A stretch of 64,000 nt of DNA from Jiangellales bacterium (lineage in GTDB: Bacteria > Actinomycetota > Actinomycetes > Jiangellales > Jiangellaceae), in NCBI GenBank assembly GCA_030447955.1, contig JAUJNY010000001.1:401381-465380 (forward strand). The letters run 5' to 3'. Below, one piece after another: positions 7,215 to 18,046 of the stretch. The notes below the pieces were generated by a model, which was given only the letters and a program-made list of their open reading frames with translations, did not search any database and was not told the DNA's origin. The translations under genes and the position numbers were made by a program. Numbering within the stretch: position 1 is the first letter of the stretch; each line of letters starts with the position of its first letter.

Positions 7215-8624
7215 ATGACGGGCGGGACCGGCACGACCGGCAGCGCGCCGCACCGCAATGACGCAGACGCCGCGGACGTCGCGGACGTCGCGGGCGTCGC
7301 GGACGTCGCGGACGTCGCGAGCGTTGCGGACGTCGCGGACGTCGCGGGCGTCGCGGACGTCGTGGTCGTCGGCGCAGGCCCCGCCGGTTCGGCGACCGCC
7401 TACCACCTGGCGACCTCCGGGCTCGACGTCGTCCTCATCGACAAGTCCGCCTTCCCGCGCGAGAAGGTCTGCGGGGACGGGCTCACTCCGCGCGCGGTCC
7501 ACCAGCTCGTCGGCATGGGCATCGACACCTCCGTCGAGGCCGGCTGGCTGCACAACCAGGGGCTGCGTATCCGCGCCGGCAAGGTGGAGCTGCAGCTGCC
7601 CTGGCCGGAGCTGGCGACCTACCCCGCGTACGGGCTGGTGCGCAAGCGGCTGGACTTCGACGAGCTCCTCGTCCGGCACGCGCAGAAGGCGGGGGCCAGG
7701 CTCGCCGAGCGCACCGCGGTCACCGGCCCCGTCCTGGACGAGCGCACCGGCCGGGTCGTCGGGGTCCGCACCCGTCCGGTCGACGACCGCGGCCGCCGCG
7801 CCGGCAGCGACACCGTGATCAAGGCGCCGCTGGTGGTCGCCGCCGACGGCGGGTCGTCGCGGCTCGGCCTCGCGCTCGGGCTGCGCCGGCGTACGGACCG
7901 GCCGTTGGGTGTCGCCGTCCGCACCTACTTCCGCAGCCCCCGCCACGACGACGACTGGCTGGAGAGCTGGCTGGAGCTGTGGGACACCCGGGCTGGGCGG
8001 TCCGACCTCCTCCCCGGCTACGGCTGGATCTTCGGCATGGGGGACGGCACCAGCAACGTCGGCCTCGGCATCCTCAACACCAGCTCGGCGTTCGGGCAGG
8101 TGGACTACAAGGAGCTGTTGCGGCGCTGGCTCGACGGGACGCCCGAGGAATGGGGCTACCGCAGCGACCGGCAGGTGGGGGAGGTGCGCGGCGCGGCCCT
8201 ACCCATGGGGTTCAACCGCACGCCGCACTACACCCGCGGGGTGCTCCTCGTCGGCGACGCCGGAGGCATGGTGAACCCCTTCAACGGCGAGGGCATCGCG
8301 TACGCGATGGAGTCCGCTGAGATGGCGGCCGACGTCGCCGCGCAGGCGCTGTCCCGGCGCAGCGCCGCGAGCAGGGAGGTCGCCCTGGCCGCCTACCCGC
8401 GTGCGCTGCGCGATGCCTACGGCGGCTACTACACGCTGGGCCGGGTGTTCGTCCGGCTCATCGGCAACCCCACGGTGATGAAGCTCGCGGCCCGGCACGG
8501 GCTGCCGCGGCCGGCACTCATGCGGGTGACGCTGAAGCTGCTCGCCAACCTCACCGACCCCCGCGGCGGTGACGCGACCGATCGCGTGATCAACGCACTC
8601 ACCCGGTTGGCACCGGCGGCATGA
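7215..8624 (+). CDS. menJ: geranylgeranyl reductase family FAD-dependent oxidoreductase, probable menaquinone side-chain reductase (MenJ-like)
   Basis: Proteins of this family saturate isoprenoid double bonds; the mycobacterial member MenJ reduces one unit of the menaquinone tail. The FAD-binding motif VVVVGAGPAGSATAYHLA follows a run of Asp-Val-Ala repeats at the N-terminus. The family segment PREKVCGDGLTPRAV comes next, and later GDAGGMVNPFNGEGIAYAME is the second FAD contact. Length is 469 residues from ATG 7215, which has GGGAGG 6 nt upstream; ATG 7209 abuts that site and is less likely. The gene lies 90 bp upstream of nuoA, downstream of the Rex site. The substrate is inferred from its context. 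Confidence 0.85.
   Translation: MTGGTGTTGSAPHRNDADAADVADVAGVADVADVASVADVADVAGVADVVVVGAGPAGSATAYHLATSGLDVVLIDKSAFPREKVCGDGLTPRAVHQLVGMGIDTSVEAGWLHNQGLRIRAGKVELQLPWPELATYPAYGLVRKRLDFDELLVRHAQKAGARLAERTAVTGPVLDERTGRVVGVRTRPVDDRGRRAGSDTVIKAPLVVAADGGSSRLGLALGLRRRTDRPLGVAVRTYFRSPRHDDDWLESWLELWDTRAGRSDLLPGYGWIFGMGDGTSNVGLGILNTSSAFGQVDYKELLRRWLDGTPEEWGYRSDRQVGEVRGAALPMGFNRTPHYTRGVLLVGDAGGMVNPFNGEGIAYAMESAEMAADVAAQALSRRSAASREVALAAYPRALRDAYGGYYTLGRVFVRLIGNPTVMKLAARHGLPRPALMRVTLKLLANLTDPRGGDATDRVINALTRLAPAA
7266..7364 (+). repeat. in-frame 9-bp tandem repeat in the menJ 5' end
   Basis: About eleven imperfect 9-bp units (consensus GACGTCGCG) encode repeated Asp/Gly/Ser-Val-Ala triplets immediately before the FAD-binding strand. 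The repeat is in frame and does not touch conserved residues. The CG-rich units are prone to slippage, so the copy number could vary between strains, or be misassembled. Confidence 0.9.
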
Positions 8625-8714
8625 GCGCCGTCACTAGGATGACTCAGCCCGACCGCGCCGGCGCCGCCGCGCCGGACCCGTACCGGCCGGTGACGCAGGA
8701 GGGGAACGAGCCAG

Positions 8715-9074
8715 GTGCAGGCGTACGTCCCGATCATCGCGCTCGCGGCGCTGGCCGCGGGGTTCGCCGTCTTCTCGATCGTCGCCGGCGCCCTGTCCGG
8801 GCCCAAGCGCTACAACCGGGCAAAGCTGGAGTCCTACGAGTGCGGGATAGAGCCGACGCCGCAGGCGGTCGGGGGCGGTCGCTTCCCGGTGAAGTACTAC
8901 CTGACCGCGATGCTCTTCATCATCTTCGACATCGAGATCATCTTCTTGTACCCGTGGGCCGTCCGCTTCGACTCCTTAGGGGTCTTCGGGCTGGTCGAGA
9001 TGGTGCTGTTCATCCTCACCGTCTTCGTCGCCTACGCGTACGTGTGGCGCCGTGGCGGGCTCGAGTGGGACTGA
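8715..9074 (+). CDS. nuoA: NADH-quinone oxidoreductase subunit A
   Basis: NuoA is a small membrane subunit near the quinone site of complex I. The 119-residue product has three predicted membrane helices: an N-terminal one (IIALAALAAGFAVFSIV), a middle one after the conserved YECGIEP loop, and a C-terminal one. The loop sequences KYYLTAMLFIIFDIEIIFLYPWA are diagnostic, with the conserved acidic residues present. Translation likely starts at GTG 8715, after GGAACGAGCCAG; an upstream frame overlapping 8621 onward is a shadow. It opens the 14-gene nuo operon. Confidence 0.96.
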   Translation: MQAYVPIIALAALAAGFAVFSIVAGALSGPKRYNRAKLESYECGIEPTPQAVGGGRFPVKYYLTAMLFIIFDIEIIFLYPWAVRFDSLGVFGLVEMVLFILTVFVAYAYVWRRGGLEWD

Positions 9075-9113
9075 GCGGCAGCGGGCCGACTGCGATGGGG
9101 CGGGGGTAGCGGC

Positions 9114-9686
9114 ATGGGACTCGAGGAGAAGCTGCCGAGCGGGATCCTGCTCACGACCGTGGAGGGCCTTGCCGGGTACATGCGCAAGAGCTCGCTGTGG
9201 CCGGCGACCTTCGGCCTGGCCTGCTGCGCGATCGAGATGATGACCGCCGGCGGCCCGCGCTACGACCTGGCCCGCTTCGGCATGGAGGTCTTCCGCGCCT
9301 CCCCGCGGCAGGCCGACCTGATGATCGTGGCGGGGCGCGTGAGCCAGAAGATGGCACCGGTGCTCCGCCAGGTCTATGACCAGATGGCCAACCCCAAGTG
9401 GGTCCTGGCCATGGGCGTGTGCGCCTCCAGCGGGGGCATGTTCAACAACTACGCCATCGTGCAGGGCGTCGACCATGTGGTCCCCGTCGACATCTATCTC
9501 CCGGGCTGCCCGCCGCGGCCCGAGATGCTCATCGACGCGATCCTCAAGTTGCACGACAAGATCCAGCACCAGAAGCTCGGCGCCCACCGCACTGCCGAGG
9601 TGCAGGAGCTCGAGCAGCTGGCGCTCGCCGGCACGTCGACCACCGAGCTGGGCTCGTCCGCTGAGCGCCGAAGCCTGCTGCCGTGA
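9114..9686 (+). CDS. nuoB: NADH-quinone oxidoreductase subunit B
   Basis: NuoB carries the terminal iron-sulfur cluster N2, which passes electrons to menaquinone. The N2 ligands are visible as the adjacent Cys37-Cys38 ([10 protein letters not shown]), Cys103 (GVCASSGG) and Cys132 (PGCPPRPE). The 190-residue length is usual, with a short variable tail. Its stop overlaps the nuoC GTG by 4 bp. Confidence 0.97.
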   Translation: MGLEEKLPSGILLTTVEGLAGYMRKSSLWPATFGLACCAIEMMTAGGPRYDLARFGMEVFRASPRQADLMIVAGRVSQKMAPVLRQVYDQMANPKWVLAMGVCASSGGMFNNYAIVQGVDHVVPVDIYLPGCPPRPEMLIDAILKLHDKIQHQKLGAHRTAEVQELEQLALAGTSTTELGSSAERRSLLP

Positions 9687-10426
9687 GTGACGAGGACAAG
9701 GTCGTCGGCGGAGAGAAGCTGCCGGCCGAGTCGCAAGTGGTCGAGCGCGGGCGGCCGCCCGCGCACCCGTACAAGCGCGGGATGTTCGGCGCCAACGACT
9801 CCGGTGACACCTCCGGCTACGGGGGCCTCGTCCGCCGCATCACCAACCCGGCGCTGCTCCCCGGCTCCACCCGGGGGCCGTACGGCGGAGGGTTCGACGA
9901 CCTCGCCGATTCGCTCGCCACCGGGCTGGAGCGGATCGGTGTCCCGCTGCCCGACGCCGTGGAGAAGGTCGTCGTCGATCGCGGGGAGATGACGCTGTTC
10001 GTCCGCAGGGACCGGCTGGTCGAGGTCGTCCGCCTGCTCCGCGACGACCCCACGCTGCGCTTCGAGCTGTGCCTGGGGGTCTCCGGGGTCCACTACCCGC
10101 AGGAAGGCGGGCGGGAGCTGCACGCCGTCTACCACCTGCTCTCGATCACCCACAACCGCCGCATCCGGCTCGAGGTGGCGGTGCCCGACGCCGACCCGCA
10201 CCTGCCCTCGGTCGTCGAGGTCTACCCCACCAACAACTGGCACGAGCGCGAGACGTACGACTTCTTCGGCATCATCTTCGACGGCCACCCGGCGCTCACC
10301 CGCATCGAGATGCCGGATGACTGGCCGGGTCACCCGCAGCGCAAGGACTACCCGCTGGGTGGCATCCCGGTGGAGTACAAGGGCGCCAGCGTGCCGCCGC
10401 CGGACGAGCGGAGGGCCTACAGCTGA
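9683..10426 (+). CDS. nuoC: NADH-quinone oxidoreductase subunit C
   Basis: NuoC is the 30-kDa peripheral-arm subunit that packs against NuoD. The 247-residue product has a variable N-terminal ~75 residues and the conserved core [20 protein letters not shown], then [20 protein letters not shown] and the C-terminal DYPLGG. It is a separate gene, not the NuoCD fusion of enterobacteria. The GTG start overlaps nuoB, and its TGA shares one base with the nuoD ATG. Confidence 0.96.
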   Translation: MSDEDKVVGGEKLPAESQVVERGRPPAHPYKRGMFGANDSGDTSGYGGLVRRITNPALLPGSTRGPYGGGFDDLADSLATGLERIGVPLPDAVEKVVVDRGEMTLFVRRDRLVEVVRLLRDDPTLRFELCLGVSGVHYPQEGGRELHAVYHLLSITHNRRIRLEVAVPDADPHLPSVVEVYPTNNWHERETYDFFGIIFDGHPALTRIEMPDDWPGHPQRKDYPLGGIPVEYKGASVPPPDERRAYS

Positions 10427-11775
10427 TGGCCACCGAAGACCCCACGATGACCTTCGCGCCGGAGGACCCGTACGCCGACGTCCGGGAGACGACCGAGGGT
10501 CCGGTCTACACCGTCACCGGGCAGGACTGGGACTCGGTCGTCAGTGCTGCCGACGGCCAGGAGCGGGTCGTCGTCAACATGGGCCCGCAGCACCCGTCCA
10601 CCCACGGCGTGCTGCGGCTGATCCTCGAGCTGGACGGCGAGACGGTCACCGAGGCCCGCTGCGGCATCGGCTACCTGCACACCGGCATCGAGAAGAACAT
10701 GGAGTACCGGAACTGGACCCAGGGGGTCACGTTCTGCACCCGCATGGACTACCTCGCGCCGTTCTTCAACGAGGTGGCCTACTGCCTCGGCGTCGAGCGG
10801 CTGCTCGGCATCGAGGACGAGGTGCCCGAACGGGCCGACGTCATCCGGGTCATGCTCATGGAGCTCAACCGGATCTCCTCCCACCTCGTGGCCATCGCCA
10901 CCGGCGGGTTGGAGCTGGGTGCGCTCACCGTCATGACCATCGGCTTCCGCGAGCGGGAGATGGTCCTTGACCTCTTCGAGCTGATCACCGGCCTGCGGAT
11001 GAACCACGGCTTCGTCCGGCCGGGCGGAGTGGCGCAGGACCTGCCCCCGGGTACGGATCTCAAGGTGCGCGACTTCTTGCGCTGGATGCGCGACCACCTG
11101 GGCGAGTACGAGGCGTTCTGCAACGAGAACCCGATCTTCCGGGGCCGCACCGTGGGGATCGGCTACCTCGACCTCACCGGGTGCATGGCCCTCGGGGTGA
11201 CCGGCCCGGTGCTGCGGTCGACCGGCTTGCCGTGGGACCTGCGCAAGGCGCAGCCGTACTGCGGTTACGAGAACTACGAGTTCGAGGTGCCGACGCGCGA
11301 CACCTGCGACGCGTACGGGCGGTTCCGCATCCGGGTCGACGAGATGAGGCAGTCCTGCGACATCGTCGAGCAGTGCCTCGACCGGCTGCGGCCGGGCCCG
11401 GTGATGGTGGCGGACAAGAAGATCGCCTGGCCGGCCCAGCTGACCCTCGGCGGGGACGGCCTGGGCAACTCCCTCGACCACATCCGTCACATCATGGGCG
11501 AGTCGATGGAGTCGCTCATCCACCACTTCAAGCTGGTCACCGAGGGCTTCCGGGTCCCCGCTGGCCAGGTGTACGCCGCGGTGGAGTCGCCGCGGGGCGA
11601 GCTCGGCGCCCACCTCGTCTCCGACGGCGGCACCCGGCCGTGGCGGGCCCACTTCCGTGACCCGTCGTTCACCCACCTGCAGGCGGTCGCCGCGATGGCT
11701 GAGGGCGGCCTCATCGCCGACGTGATCGCCGCGGTGGCCAGCCTCGACCCGGTCATGGGAGGGGTGGACCGCTGA
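10426..11775 (+). CDS. nuoD: NADH-quinone oxidoreductase subunit D
   Basis: NuoD, the 49-kDa subunit, forms the quinone cavity together with NuoB. The 449-residue protein shows [14 protein letters not shown], which contains the His that contacts quinone, then [16 protein letters not shown], the [13 protein letters not shown] helix and the C-terminal [15 protein letters not shown]. About 40 N-terminal residues precede the conserved core. No active-site residue appears to be missing. Confidence 0.97.
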   Translation: MATEDPTMTFAPEDPYADVRETTEGPVYTVTGQDWDSVVSAADGQERVVVNMGPQHPSTHGVLRLILELDGETVTEARCGIGYLHTGIEKNMEYRNWTQGVTFCTRMDYLAPFFNEVAYCLGVERLLGIEDEVPERADVIRVMLMELNRISSHLVAIATGGLELGALTVMTIGFREREMVLDLFELITGLRMNHGFVRPGGVAQDLPPGTDLKVRDFLRWMRDHLGEYEAFCNENPIFRGRTVGIGYLDLTGCMALGVTGPVLRSTGLPWDLRKAQPYCGYENYEFEVPTRDTCDAYGRFRIRVDEMRQSCDIVEQCLDRLRPGPVMVADKKIAWPAQLTLGGDGLGNSLDHIRHIMGESMESLIHHFKLVTEGFRVPAGQVYAAVESPRGELGAHLVSDGGTRPWRAHFRDPSFTHLQAVAAMAEGGLIADVIAAVASLDPVMGGVDR

Positions 11776-11776
11776 C

Positions 11777-12814
11777 ATGGACCGACTTGGGGTGACGACT
11801 CGGTTGGCGACCGGTGCCACGGCGCTCGGTGACGGCCCGCCGCCTGCGGACGCCCGTACGGAGCTGCGCGAGATCATCGCGCGCTATCCGGATCCCCGTT
11901 CGGCACTGCTGCCGATGCTGCATCACGTGCAGAGCCGGGAGGGTTACGTCACCCCGGAGGGCATCGAGACCTGCGCGGCGGAGCTCGGGCTCACCACCGT
12001 CGAGGTCGCGGCCGTCGTGACGTTCTACTCGATGTACAAGCGCCGCCCGGTCGGGGACTACCACGTCGGGGTGTGCACCAACACGTTGTGCGCGGTCATG
12101 GGTGGGGACGAGATCTTCACGGTGCTGCAGGAGCACCTCGGCGTCGGCAACGACGAGACCACCGCGGACGGTCGGGTGACCCTCGAGCACATCGAGTGCA
12201 ACGCTGCCTGCGACTACGCACCGGTCCTGATGGTCAACTGGGAGTTCTTCGACAACCAGACGCCGCAGAGCGCCCGCGAGCTGGTCGATCGGCTGCGCGC
12301 CGGCGAGGACGTCCACTCCACCCGCGGCCCCCGCGTGTGCACCTGGCGGGAGGCCGCACGGGTGCTGGCCGGGTTTCCCGACGGGGGGGCCAGTGAGGGC
12401 CCGCAGGCCGGCCCGGCGACGCTGGAGGGGTTGCGGCTGGCGCAAGAGCACGGCTGGACCGCGCCGAAGCCGGGGGAGCGGGCGGAGCCCGCGGACCCGG
12501 CGCGAGGCGCCGACGGCACCGCGCCGAAGCCGGGGGAGCGGGCGGAGCCCGCGGACCCCGCGCGAGGCGCCGACGCACAACCAGATGCGCCCGGGCAGCC
12601 GGAGGCCCAAGTGGCGAGCAGCGACGACGAGACCGCGGCACCGGCTGGGCGCCCGCACTCCGGTTCCGACGAGCCGGTGTCCACCGCCCAGTCCGACCCG
12701 GCGGCGACGACCGCAGAGCCGGGCGAGGCCGGCACCTCGACGCCACCGCGGGAGCCAGAGCTGACCGGTGGCGGTCGCCATGCGGCGACCTCGGCGGATG
12801 AGGAGCAGCCGTGA
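11777..12814 (+). CDS. nuoE: NADH-quinone oxidoreductase subunit E with long low-complexity tail
   Basis: NuoE holds the [2Fe-2S] cluster N1a in the NADH-input module. The ligands are the two pairs in VGVCTNTLCAVMGG and HIECNAACDYAPV, as in the family. The conserved part ends near residue 215. The remaining ~130 residues are Ala/Pro/Glu/Asp-rich and include a 20-residue unit present twice in tandem. At 345 residues the protein is much longer than typical NuoE (about 160-240). The stop overlaps the nuoF start by 4 bp, so the tail is really translated if the operon is. Confidence 0.95.
   Translation: MDRLGVTTRLATGATALGDGPPPADARTELREIIARYPDPRSALLPMLHHVQSREGYVTPEGIETCAAELGLTTVEVAAVVTFYSMYKRRPVGDYHVGVCTNTLCAVMGGDEIFTVLQEHLGVGNDETTADGRVTLEHIECNAACDYAPVLMVNWEFFDNQTPQSARELVDRLRAGEDVHSTRGPRVCTWREAARVLAGFPDGGASEGPQAGPATLEGLRLAQEHGWTAPKPGERAEPADPARGADGTAPKPGERAEPADPARGADAQPDAPGQPEAQVASSDDETAAPAGRPHSGSDEPVSTAQSDPAATTAEPGEAGTSTPPREPELTGGGRHAATSADEEQP
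12458..12577 (+). repeat. 60-bp tandem duplication in the nuoE tail
   Basis: Two adjacent 60-bp units (12458-12517 and 12518-12577) differ at only a few positions and encode TAPKPGERAEPADPARGADG twice. The near-identity implies a recent in-frame duplication. The unit lies in the disordered C-terminal tail of NuoE, outside the Fe-S domain. Confidence 0.92.
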
Positions 12815-14139
12815 CGGTCCTCACTCCGGTCCTTTCGGCCCACTGGGACGACCCCGACTCCTGGACCCGCCGCGGGTATGAGCGCCACGGCGGGTACGGC
12901 GCGCTGCGCAAGGCGCTCGATACAGAGCCGGATGCCCTGATCCAGCTGGTCAAGGACTCCGGCCTGCGGGGTCGCGGTGGCGCCGGGTTCCCCACCGGCA
13001 TGAAGTGGGGGTTCATCCCGCAGCCCGCTCCGGGGGACAGCGACGCCAAGCCGCACTACCTCGTCGTCAATGCCGACGAGTCGGAGCCGGGCACCTGCAA
13101 GGACGTACCGCTGATGCTGGCGAGCCCGCACACCTTGGTTGAGGGCGTCATCATCTCCGCGTACGCGATCCGCGCCACCCACGCGGTGATCTACGTCCGT
13201 GGAGAGGTGCTGCAAATCATCCGGCGGCTGCACCACGCCGTGCGGGAGGCGTACGAGGCGGGCTACCTGGGCGCCGACATCCTTGGCTCCGGGTACGACC
13301 TCGAGCTGATCGTGCACGCCGGCGCCGGTGCGTACATCTGTGGTGAGGAGACGGCGCTGCTCGACTCCCTGGAGGGCCGGCGCGGCCAGCCACGGCTGCG
13401 GCCGCCGTTCCCCGCCGTCGCCGGCCTCTACGCCAGCCCCACGGTGATCAACAACGTGGAGACGATCGCCAGCGTCCCCGCGATCGTCGAGCACGGGGCC
13501 GACTGGTTCCGCTCGATGGGCACCGAGAAGTCGCCCGGTTTCACGCTGTACTCGCTGTCCGGGCACGTCACCCGCCCCGGACAGTACGAGGCACCGCTGG
13601 GGGTCACGCTGCGCCAGCTGCTCGACCTCGCCGGCGGCGTACGGCAGGGTCACCAGCTGAAGTTCTGGACGCCGGGTGGGTCGTCCACTCCGCTGCTGAC
13701 CGCCGATCACCTGGACGTGCCGCTCGACTACGAGGCGGTCGCCGGTGCCGGCTCGATGCTCGGCACCAAGGCACTGCAGATCTTTGACGAGACCACCTGT
13801 GTGGTGCGCGCTGTGCTGCGCTGGACCGAGTTCTACGCACACGAGTCCTGCGGCAAGTGCACGCCCTGCCGGGAGGGGACGTACTGGCTGGTGCAGGTGC
13901 TGCGCCGGCTGGAGGACGGCGAGGGCGACGACGCTGACCTCGACACCCTGCTTGACCTGTGCGACAACATCCTCGGCCGGTCGTTCTGCGCGCTCGGTGA
14001 CGGCGCGACCAGCCCGATCACCTCCTCCATCGAGTTCTTCCGCGACGAGTACCTTGAGCACCGCCGCCGCGGCGGCTGCCCGTTCGACCCGGCCGCGGCC
14101 ACCCTGTTCGCCGGCATCCCGGCGGGAGTCAGCGCCTGA
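12811..14139 (+). CDS. nuoF: NADH-quinone oxidoreductase subunit F
   Basis: NuoF binds NADH and FMN and carries the [4Fe-4S] cluster N3, where electrons enter complex I. Visible are the NADH-binding [16 protein letters not shown], the FMN-contacting [13 protein letters not shown], the [11 protein letters not shown] segment and the N3 ligands in [12 protein letters not shown] plus the later Cys in SFCALGD. The 442-residue length is standard. GTG start at 12811 overlaps nuoE; the stop overlaps the nuoG ATG by one base. Confidence 0.97.
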   Translation: MTVLTPVLSAHWDDPDSWTRRGYERHGGYGALRKALDTEPDALIQLVKDSGLRGRGGAGFPTGMKWGFIPQPAPGDSDAKPHYLVVNADESEPGTCKDVPLMLASPHTLVEGVIISAYAIRATHAVIYVRGEVLQIIRRLHHAVREAYEAGYLGADILGSGYDLELIVHAGAGAYICGEETALLDSLEGRRGQPRLRPPFPAVAGLYASPTVINNVETIASVPAIVEHGADWFRSMGTEKSPGFTLYSLSGHVTRPGQYEAPLGVTLRQLLDLAGGVRQGHQLKFWTPGGSSTPLLTADHLDVPLDYEAVAGAGSMLGTKALQIFDETTCVVRAVLRWTEFYAHESCGKCTPCREGTYWLVQVLRRLEDGEGDDADLDTLLDLCDNILGRSFCALGDGATSPITSSIEFFRDEYLEHRRRGGCPFDPAAATLFAGIPAGVSA

Positions 14140-16601
14140 TGACCCTCACCTCCGACACCGGCTCCTCCGCCGCTCCCTCGGGCGGCCCCCCGACACCTGG
14201 TGCGTCGCTCGAGCGGCGGGAGGACCTCGTCACGCTCACGATCGACGGCTTCGAGGTGAGCGTGCCCAAGGGCACCCTCGTCATCCGCGCCGCCGAACGG
14301 GTCGGCCTGCAGATCCCGCGGTTCTGCGACCACCCCTTGCTGGACCCGGTCGGCGCCTGCCGGCAGTGCCTCGTCGAGGTCGAGGGCCAGCGCAAGCCGG
14401 TGGCGTCCTGCACCACCACGGTGTCCGACGGCATGGTCGTGCGCACCCAGCAGAGCTCGGCCGTGGCCGACAAGGCGCAGCAGGGCGTGATGGAGCTGCT
14501 GCTGATCAACCACCCGCTGGACTGCCCGATGTGCGACAAGGGCGGGGAGTGCCCGCTGCAGAACCAGGCGATGAGCAACGGCCGTCCCGTCGCCCGCTTT
14601 GACGGAATCAAGCGCACCTACCCCAAGCCGATCGCGATCTCCCCCCAGGTGCTGCTCGACCGTGAGCGCTGCGTGCTCTGCGCCCGCTGCACCCGCTTCT
14701 CCCAGCAGATCGCCGGCGACCCGTTCATCGAGATGCTCGAACGCAGCGCACTGCAGCAGGTCGGCATCTACCAGGACGAGCCGTTCGAGAGCTACTACTC
14801 CGGCAACACCATCCAGATCTGCCCGGTCGGCGCGCTCACCAGCTCCGCCTACCGCTTCCGGGCCCGCCCGTTCGACCTAGTCTCCACCCCGACCGCGTGC
14901 GAGCACTGCGCGTCGGGCTGCGCGCTGCGCACCGACCACCGCCGCGGCAGGGTCATGCGGCGCTTGGCCGAGGACGACCCGAGCGTCAACGAGGAGTGGA
15001 ACTGCGACAAGGGCCGCTTCGCCTTCAGCTACGCCACCCAGCCCGACCGGCTGAGCCACCCGCTGGTACGCGACGCGCGCAGCGGCCAGCTCGAGGCGGC
15101 GTCCTGGCCCGAGGCGCTCAGCCTGGCCGCCCGGGGGCTGGCGGCCGCCCGCGGCCGTACGGGCGTCCTCGTCGGCGGCCGGGCGACGGTAGAGGACGCC
15201 TACGGCTACGCGAAGTTCGCCCGGGTCGCCCTGGCGACCAACGACGTCGACTTCCGGGCCCGGGTGCACTCCGCCGAGGAGGCGGACTTCCTCGCCGCAC
15301 ATGTGGTCGGCAGGCTGCCCGGGGTCACGTACGCCGACCTCGAGCGTGCGCCGGTGGTGCTGCTCGTCGGCTTCGAGCCGGAAGAGGAGTCCCCGATCGT
15401 GCTGTTGCGGCTGCGCAAGGCGGTTCGCGAGCACGGCACCCGGGTGCTCGCGATCGCGCCGTACGTCACCCGCGGGCTCCGCAAGCTCGACGGGACCCTC
15501 GTCAGCGCGGCGCCCGGCACCGAGCCAGAGATCCTCAACGCGCTTGCCGCGGGTGACGAGCGGGTCCCTGCGGCGGCGCTGAGCGAGCCGGGGGCTGTCG
15601 TCCTCGTCGGCGAGCGGCTGGCCGGCGTCGCCGGTGGGCTCAGCGCGGCACTGTGGTTGTGCGAGCAGACCGGCGCCCGCCTGGCGTGGGTGCCCCGGCG
15701 GGCCGGTGAGCGGGGCGCCCTCGAAGCTGGGGCGCTGCCCACCCTGCTGCCCGGTGGCCGCCCGGTGGCCGACCCCGCCGCCCGCGTCGACGTCGGCGCG
15801 GCCTGGGGGGTAACCACGCTGCCGAGCACGCCCGGCCGCGACACCGACGGAATCATCGCCGCGGCCGCGGACGGCTCCCTCGCCGCCCTGCTCGTGGGAG
15901 GAGTCGAGGTGGACGACCTCCCCGACCCGGCGGCGGCCGCCGTGGCGCTCTCCACCGTTCCCTTCCTGGTGTCCCTGGAGATCCGGCACAGCGCAGTGAC
16001 CCAGCACGCCGACGTGGTGCTCCCTGTGGCCCCCGTCGTCGACAAGGCAGGCACCTTCGTCGACTGGGAGGGCCGCGAGCGCCCCTTCGAGGCGGTGCTG
16101 CACGCCCCGTCGTCGATGCCGGACGTACGCGTGCTGCACGCGCTGGCCGCCGACATGGGCGTCGACCTGCGACTCCCGAACGTCCAGGCCGCCCGTGACG
16201 AGCTCGCCGAGATCGGTCACTGGGACGGCGAGCGTTCCTCCTCGCCCGCGACCCCTGCTCAGGAGCCACCGCAGCCGGCCGCGGGACAGGCGGCTCTGGC
16301 CACCTGGCGGACGCTCCTCGACGCCGGCCGGCTGCAGGACGGCGAGCCCTATCTCGCCGCCACCGCCCCACGCGCCGTCGTCCGGCTCTCTGCCGCCACG
16401 GCTGCCGAGGTCGGTGCCTCCGAGGGTGAGCCGCTCACCGTCGCCGGCCCGCTGGGGTCGCTCACCCTGCCGCTCGTCGTGACGGACATGCCGGACCGGG
16501 TCGTCTGGGTGCCGGCCAACGCCCCCGGCTCGCGCGCGCAGACCACCCTCGGCGTCCGCTCGGGTGGGCTCGTGTCGATCACTTCGGGAGGCGCGTCATG
16601 A
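14139..16601 (+). CDS. nuoG: NADH-quinone oxidoreductase subunit G
   Basis: NuoG is the large Fe-S subunit of the peripheral arm, with a molybdopterin-oxidoreductase-like C-terminal domain that carries no molybdenum. The N-terminal [2Fe-2S] ligands ([16 protein letters not shown]), the His/Cys site ending [14 protein letters not shown], and the [10 protein letters not shown] cluster motif are all present. A further CEHCASGC followed after exactly 27 residues by Cys ([10 protein letters not shown]) matches the extra cluster N7 known from Thermus and Escherichia. Length is 820 residues. The C-terminal third has a molydopterin-binding-like barrel without cofactor motifs. Confidence 0.96.
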   Translation: MTLTSDTGSSAAPSGGPPTPGASLERREDLVTLTIDGFEVSVPKGTLVIRAAERVGLQIPRFCDHPLLDPVGACRQCLVEVEGQRKPVASCTTTVSDGMVVRTQQSSAVADKAQQGVMELLLINHPLDCPMCDKGGECPLQNQAMSNGRPVARFDGIKRTYPKPIAISPQVLLDRERCVLCARCTRFSQQIAGDPFIEMLERSALQQVGIYQDEPFESYYSGNTIQICPVGALTSSAYRFRARPFDLVSTPTACEHCASGCALRTDHRRGRVMRRLAEDDPSVNEEWNCDKGRFAFSYATQPDRLSHPLVRDARSGQLEAASWPEALSLAARGLAAARGRTGVLVGGRATVEDAYGYAKFARVALATNDVDFRARVHSAEEADFLAAHVVGRLPGVTYADLERAPVVLLVGFEPEEESPIVLLRLRKAVREHGTRVLAIAPYVTRGLRKLDGTLVSAAPGTEPEILNALAAGDERVPAAALSEPGAVVLVGERLAGVAGGLSAALWLCEQTGARLAWVPRRAGERGALEAGALPTLLPGGRPVADPAARVDVGAAWGVTTLPSTPGRDTDGIIAAAADGSLAALLVGGVEVDDLPDPAAAAVALSTVPFLVSLEIRHSAVTQHADVVLPVAPVVDKAGTFVDWEGRERPFEAVLHAPSSMPDVRVLHALAADMGVDLRLPNVQAARDELAEIGHWDGERSSSPATPAQEPPQPAAGQAALATWRTLLDAGRLQDGEPYLAATAPRAVVRLSAATAAEVGASEGEPLTVAGPLGSLTLPLVVTDMPDRVVWVPANAPGSRAQTTLGVRSGGLVSITSGGAS

Positions 16602-18046
16602 GCGCGACGATCGGCACCAGCGTGGTGCTCGCGGCGGACGGGGTCGAGGGCTTCGGCGCGGACCCCTGGTGGATCATCGCCATCAAGGTCGTGGGCATCT
16701 TCGGGCTGCTCATGGTCTTCACGCTGTTCAACATCTGGTTCGAGCGTCGCGTGGTGGCCCGCATGCAGCACCGCGTCGGACCCAACCGCGCAGGTCCGCA
16801 GGGGCTGCTGCAGAGCCTGGCCGACGGTGTCAAGCTGGCGCTCAAGGAGGACATCGTCCCCAAGGGCGCCGACCGCATCGTGTTCGTCCTGGCGCCGATC
16901 ATCTCCGCCGCAGCCGCCTTTTTGGCCTTCGCGGTGATCCCGCTGGGGCCGGTGGTCAACCTTTTCGGGGTACGGACCCCGCTGCAGCTCACCGACCTGC
17001 CGGTCGCCGTGCTCTACGTCCTGGCGGTGACCTCCGTCGGCGTGTACGGGCTCGTCCTCGCCGGCTGGTCCAGCGGGTCCACATATCCGCTGCTGGGAGG
17101 TCTGCGCTCCGCCGCCCAGGTCATCTCCTACGAGATCGCCATGGGCCTCTCGTTCGTCGCGGTGTTCCTCTACGCCGGTTCGATGTCGACGTCGGAGATC
17201 GTCGAGGCGCAGGCCTCGGGCGGGCAGCTGCAGCTGTTCGGGATGACCTTGGACATGCCGTCGTGGTACGCGGTGGTCCTCTTCCCCTCCTTCCTCATCT
17301 ATGTGGTGTCGATGGTGGGGGAGACCAACCGGGCGCCGTTCGACCTGCCGGAGGCCGAGGGGGAGCTCGTCGGTGGCTTTCACACCGAGTACTCCTCGCT
17401 GAAGTTCGCGCTGTTCTTCCTGGCCGAGTACATCAACATGGTCACCGTCTCGGCGCTGGCCACCACGCTGTTCCTCGGCGGCTGGCGGGCGCCCTGGCCA
17501 CTGTCCTGGGTTGGCGGCGGCGTGCTCAACACGGGCTGGTGGCCGCTGCTGTGGTTCCTGGCCAAGGTGCTTCTCGTCATCTACTTCTTCGTGTGGCTGC
17601 GCGGCACGCTCCCGCGGCTGCGCTACGACCAGTTCATGCACCTGGGGTGGAAGTACCTCATTCCGGGTTCGCTGGCCTGGATCCTGATCGTGGCCACGGT
17701 GCGGACCGCGACGACGAGTGAGACGCTCGACCGGCGCACCTTGATCCTGTGGACCCTGGGCGTGATCCTCGGCCTGCTGCTGTTGAGCTTCGTAGCGGAC
17801 GCCGTACGGCCCCGGCGCCCGGAGTCGCCGGAGACGACGGGAGCGGCGACGGCAGGGGACGGTGCCGCCCCGCGCGAGTTCGACCCCTTCGCCGGCGGCT
17901 ACCCTGTGCCGCCGCTGCCCGGACAGGTCCGCGCCGAACCCGTCCTGACGTCCGCGCGCCCGGCCTCGCCCCGGGGCAGCACCCGACTCGACGAGCCCGG
18001 TGAGCCACCTGCGGTGTCCTCCGGGCAGGAGGCTCCGCGTGCCTAA
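16598..18046 (+). CDS. nuoH: NADH-quinone oxidoreductase subunit H
   Basis: NuoH is the membrane subunit at the junction of the two arms and helps form the quinone chamber. The 482-residue product has the usual eight-helix core with [17 protein letters not shown], the loop [20 protein letters not shown] and the acidic residues of the proton channel. About 75 C-terminal residues after the last helix are Pro/Gly/Ala-rich and cytoplasmic, an extension common in actinobacterial NuoH. The start overlaps nuoG by 4 bp; the end overlaps nuoI by 8 bp. Confidence 0.96.
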   Translation: MSATIGTSVVLAADGVEGFGADPWWIIAIKVVGIFGLLMVFTLFNIWFERRVVARMQHRVGPNRAGPQGLLQSLADGVKLALKEDIVPKGADRIVFVLAPIISAAAAFLAFAVIPLGPVVNLFGVRTPLQLTDLPVAVLYVLAVTSVGVYGLVLAGWSSGSTYPLLGGLRSAAQVISYEIAMGLSFVAVFLYAGSMSTSEIVEAQASGGQLQLFGMTLDMPSWYAVVLFPSFLIYVVSMVGETNRAPFDLPEAEGELVGGFHTEYSSLKFALFFLAEYINMVTVSALATTLFLGGWRAPWPLSWVGGGVLNTGWWPLLWFLAKVLLVIYFFVWLRGTLPRLRYDQFMHLGWKYLIPGSLAWILIVATVRTATTSETLDRRTLILWTLGVILGLLLLSFVADAVRPRRPESPETTGAATAGDGAAPREFDPFAGGYPVPPLPGQVRAEPVLTSARPASPRGSTRLDEPGEPPAVSSGQEAPRA

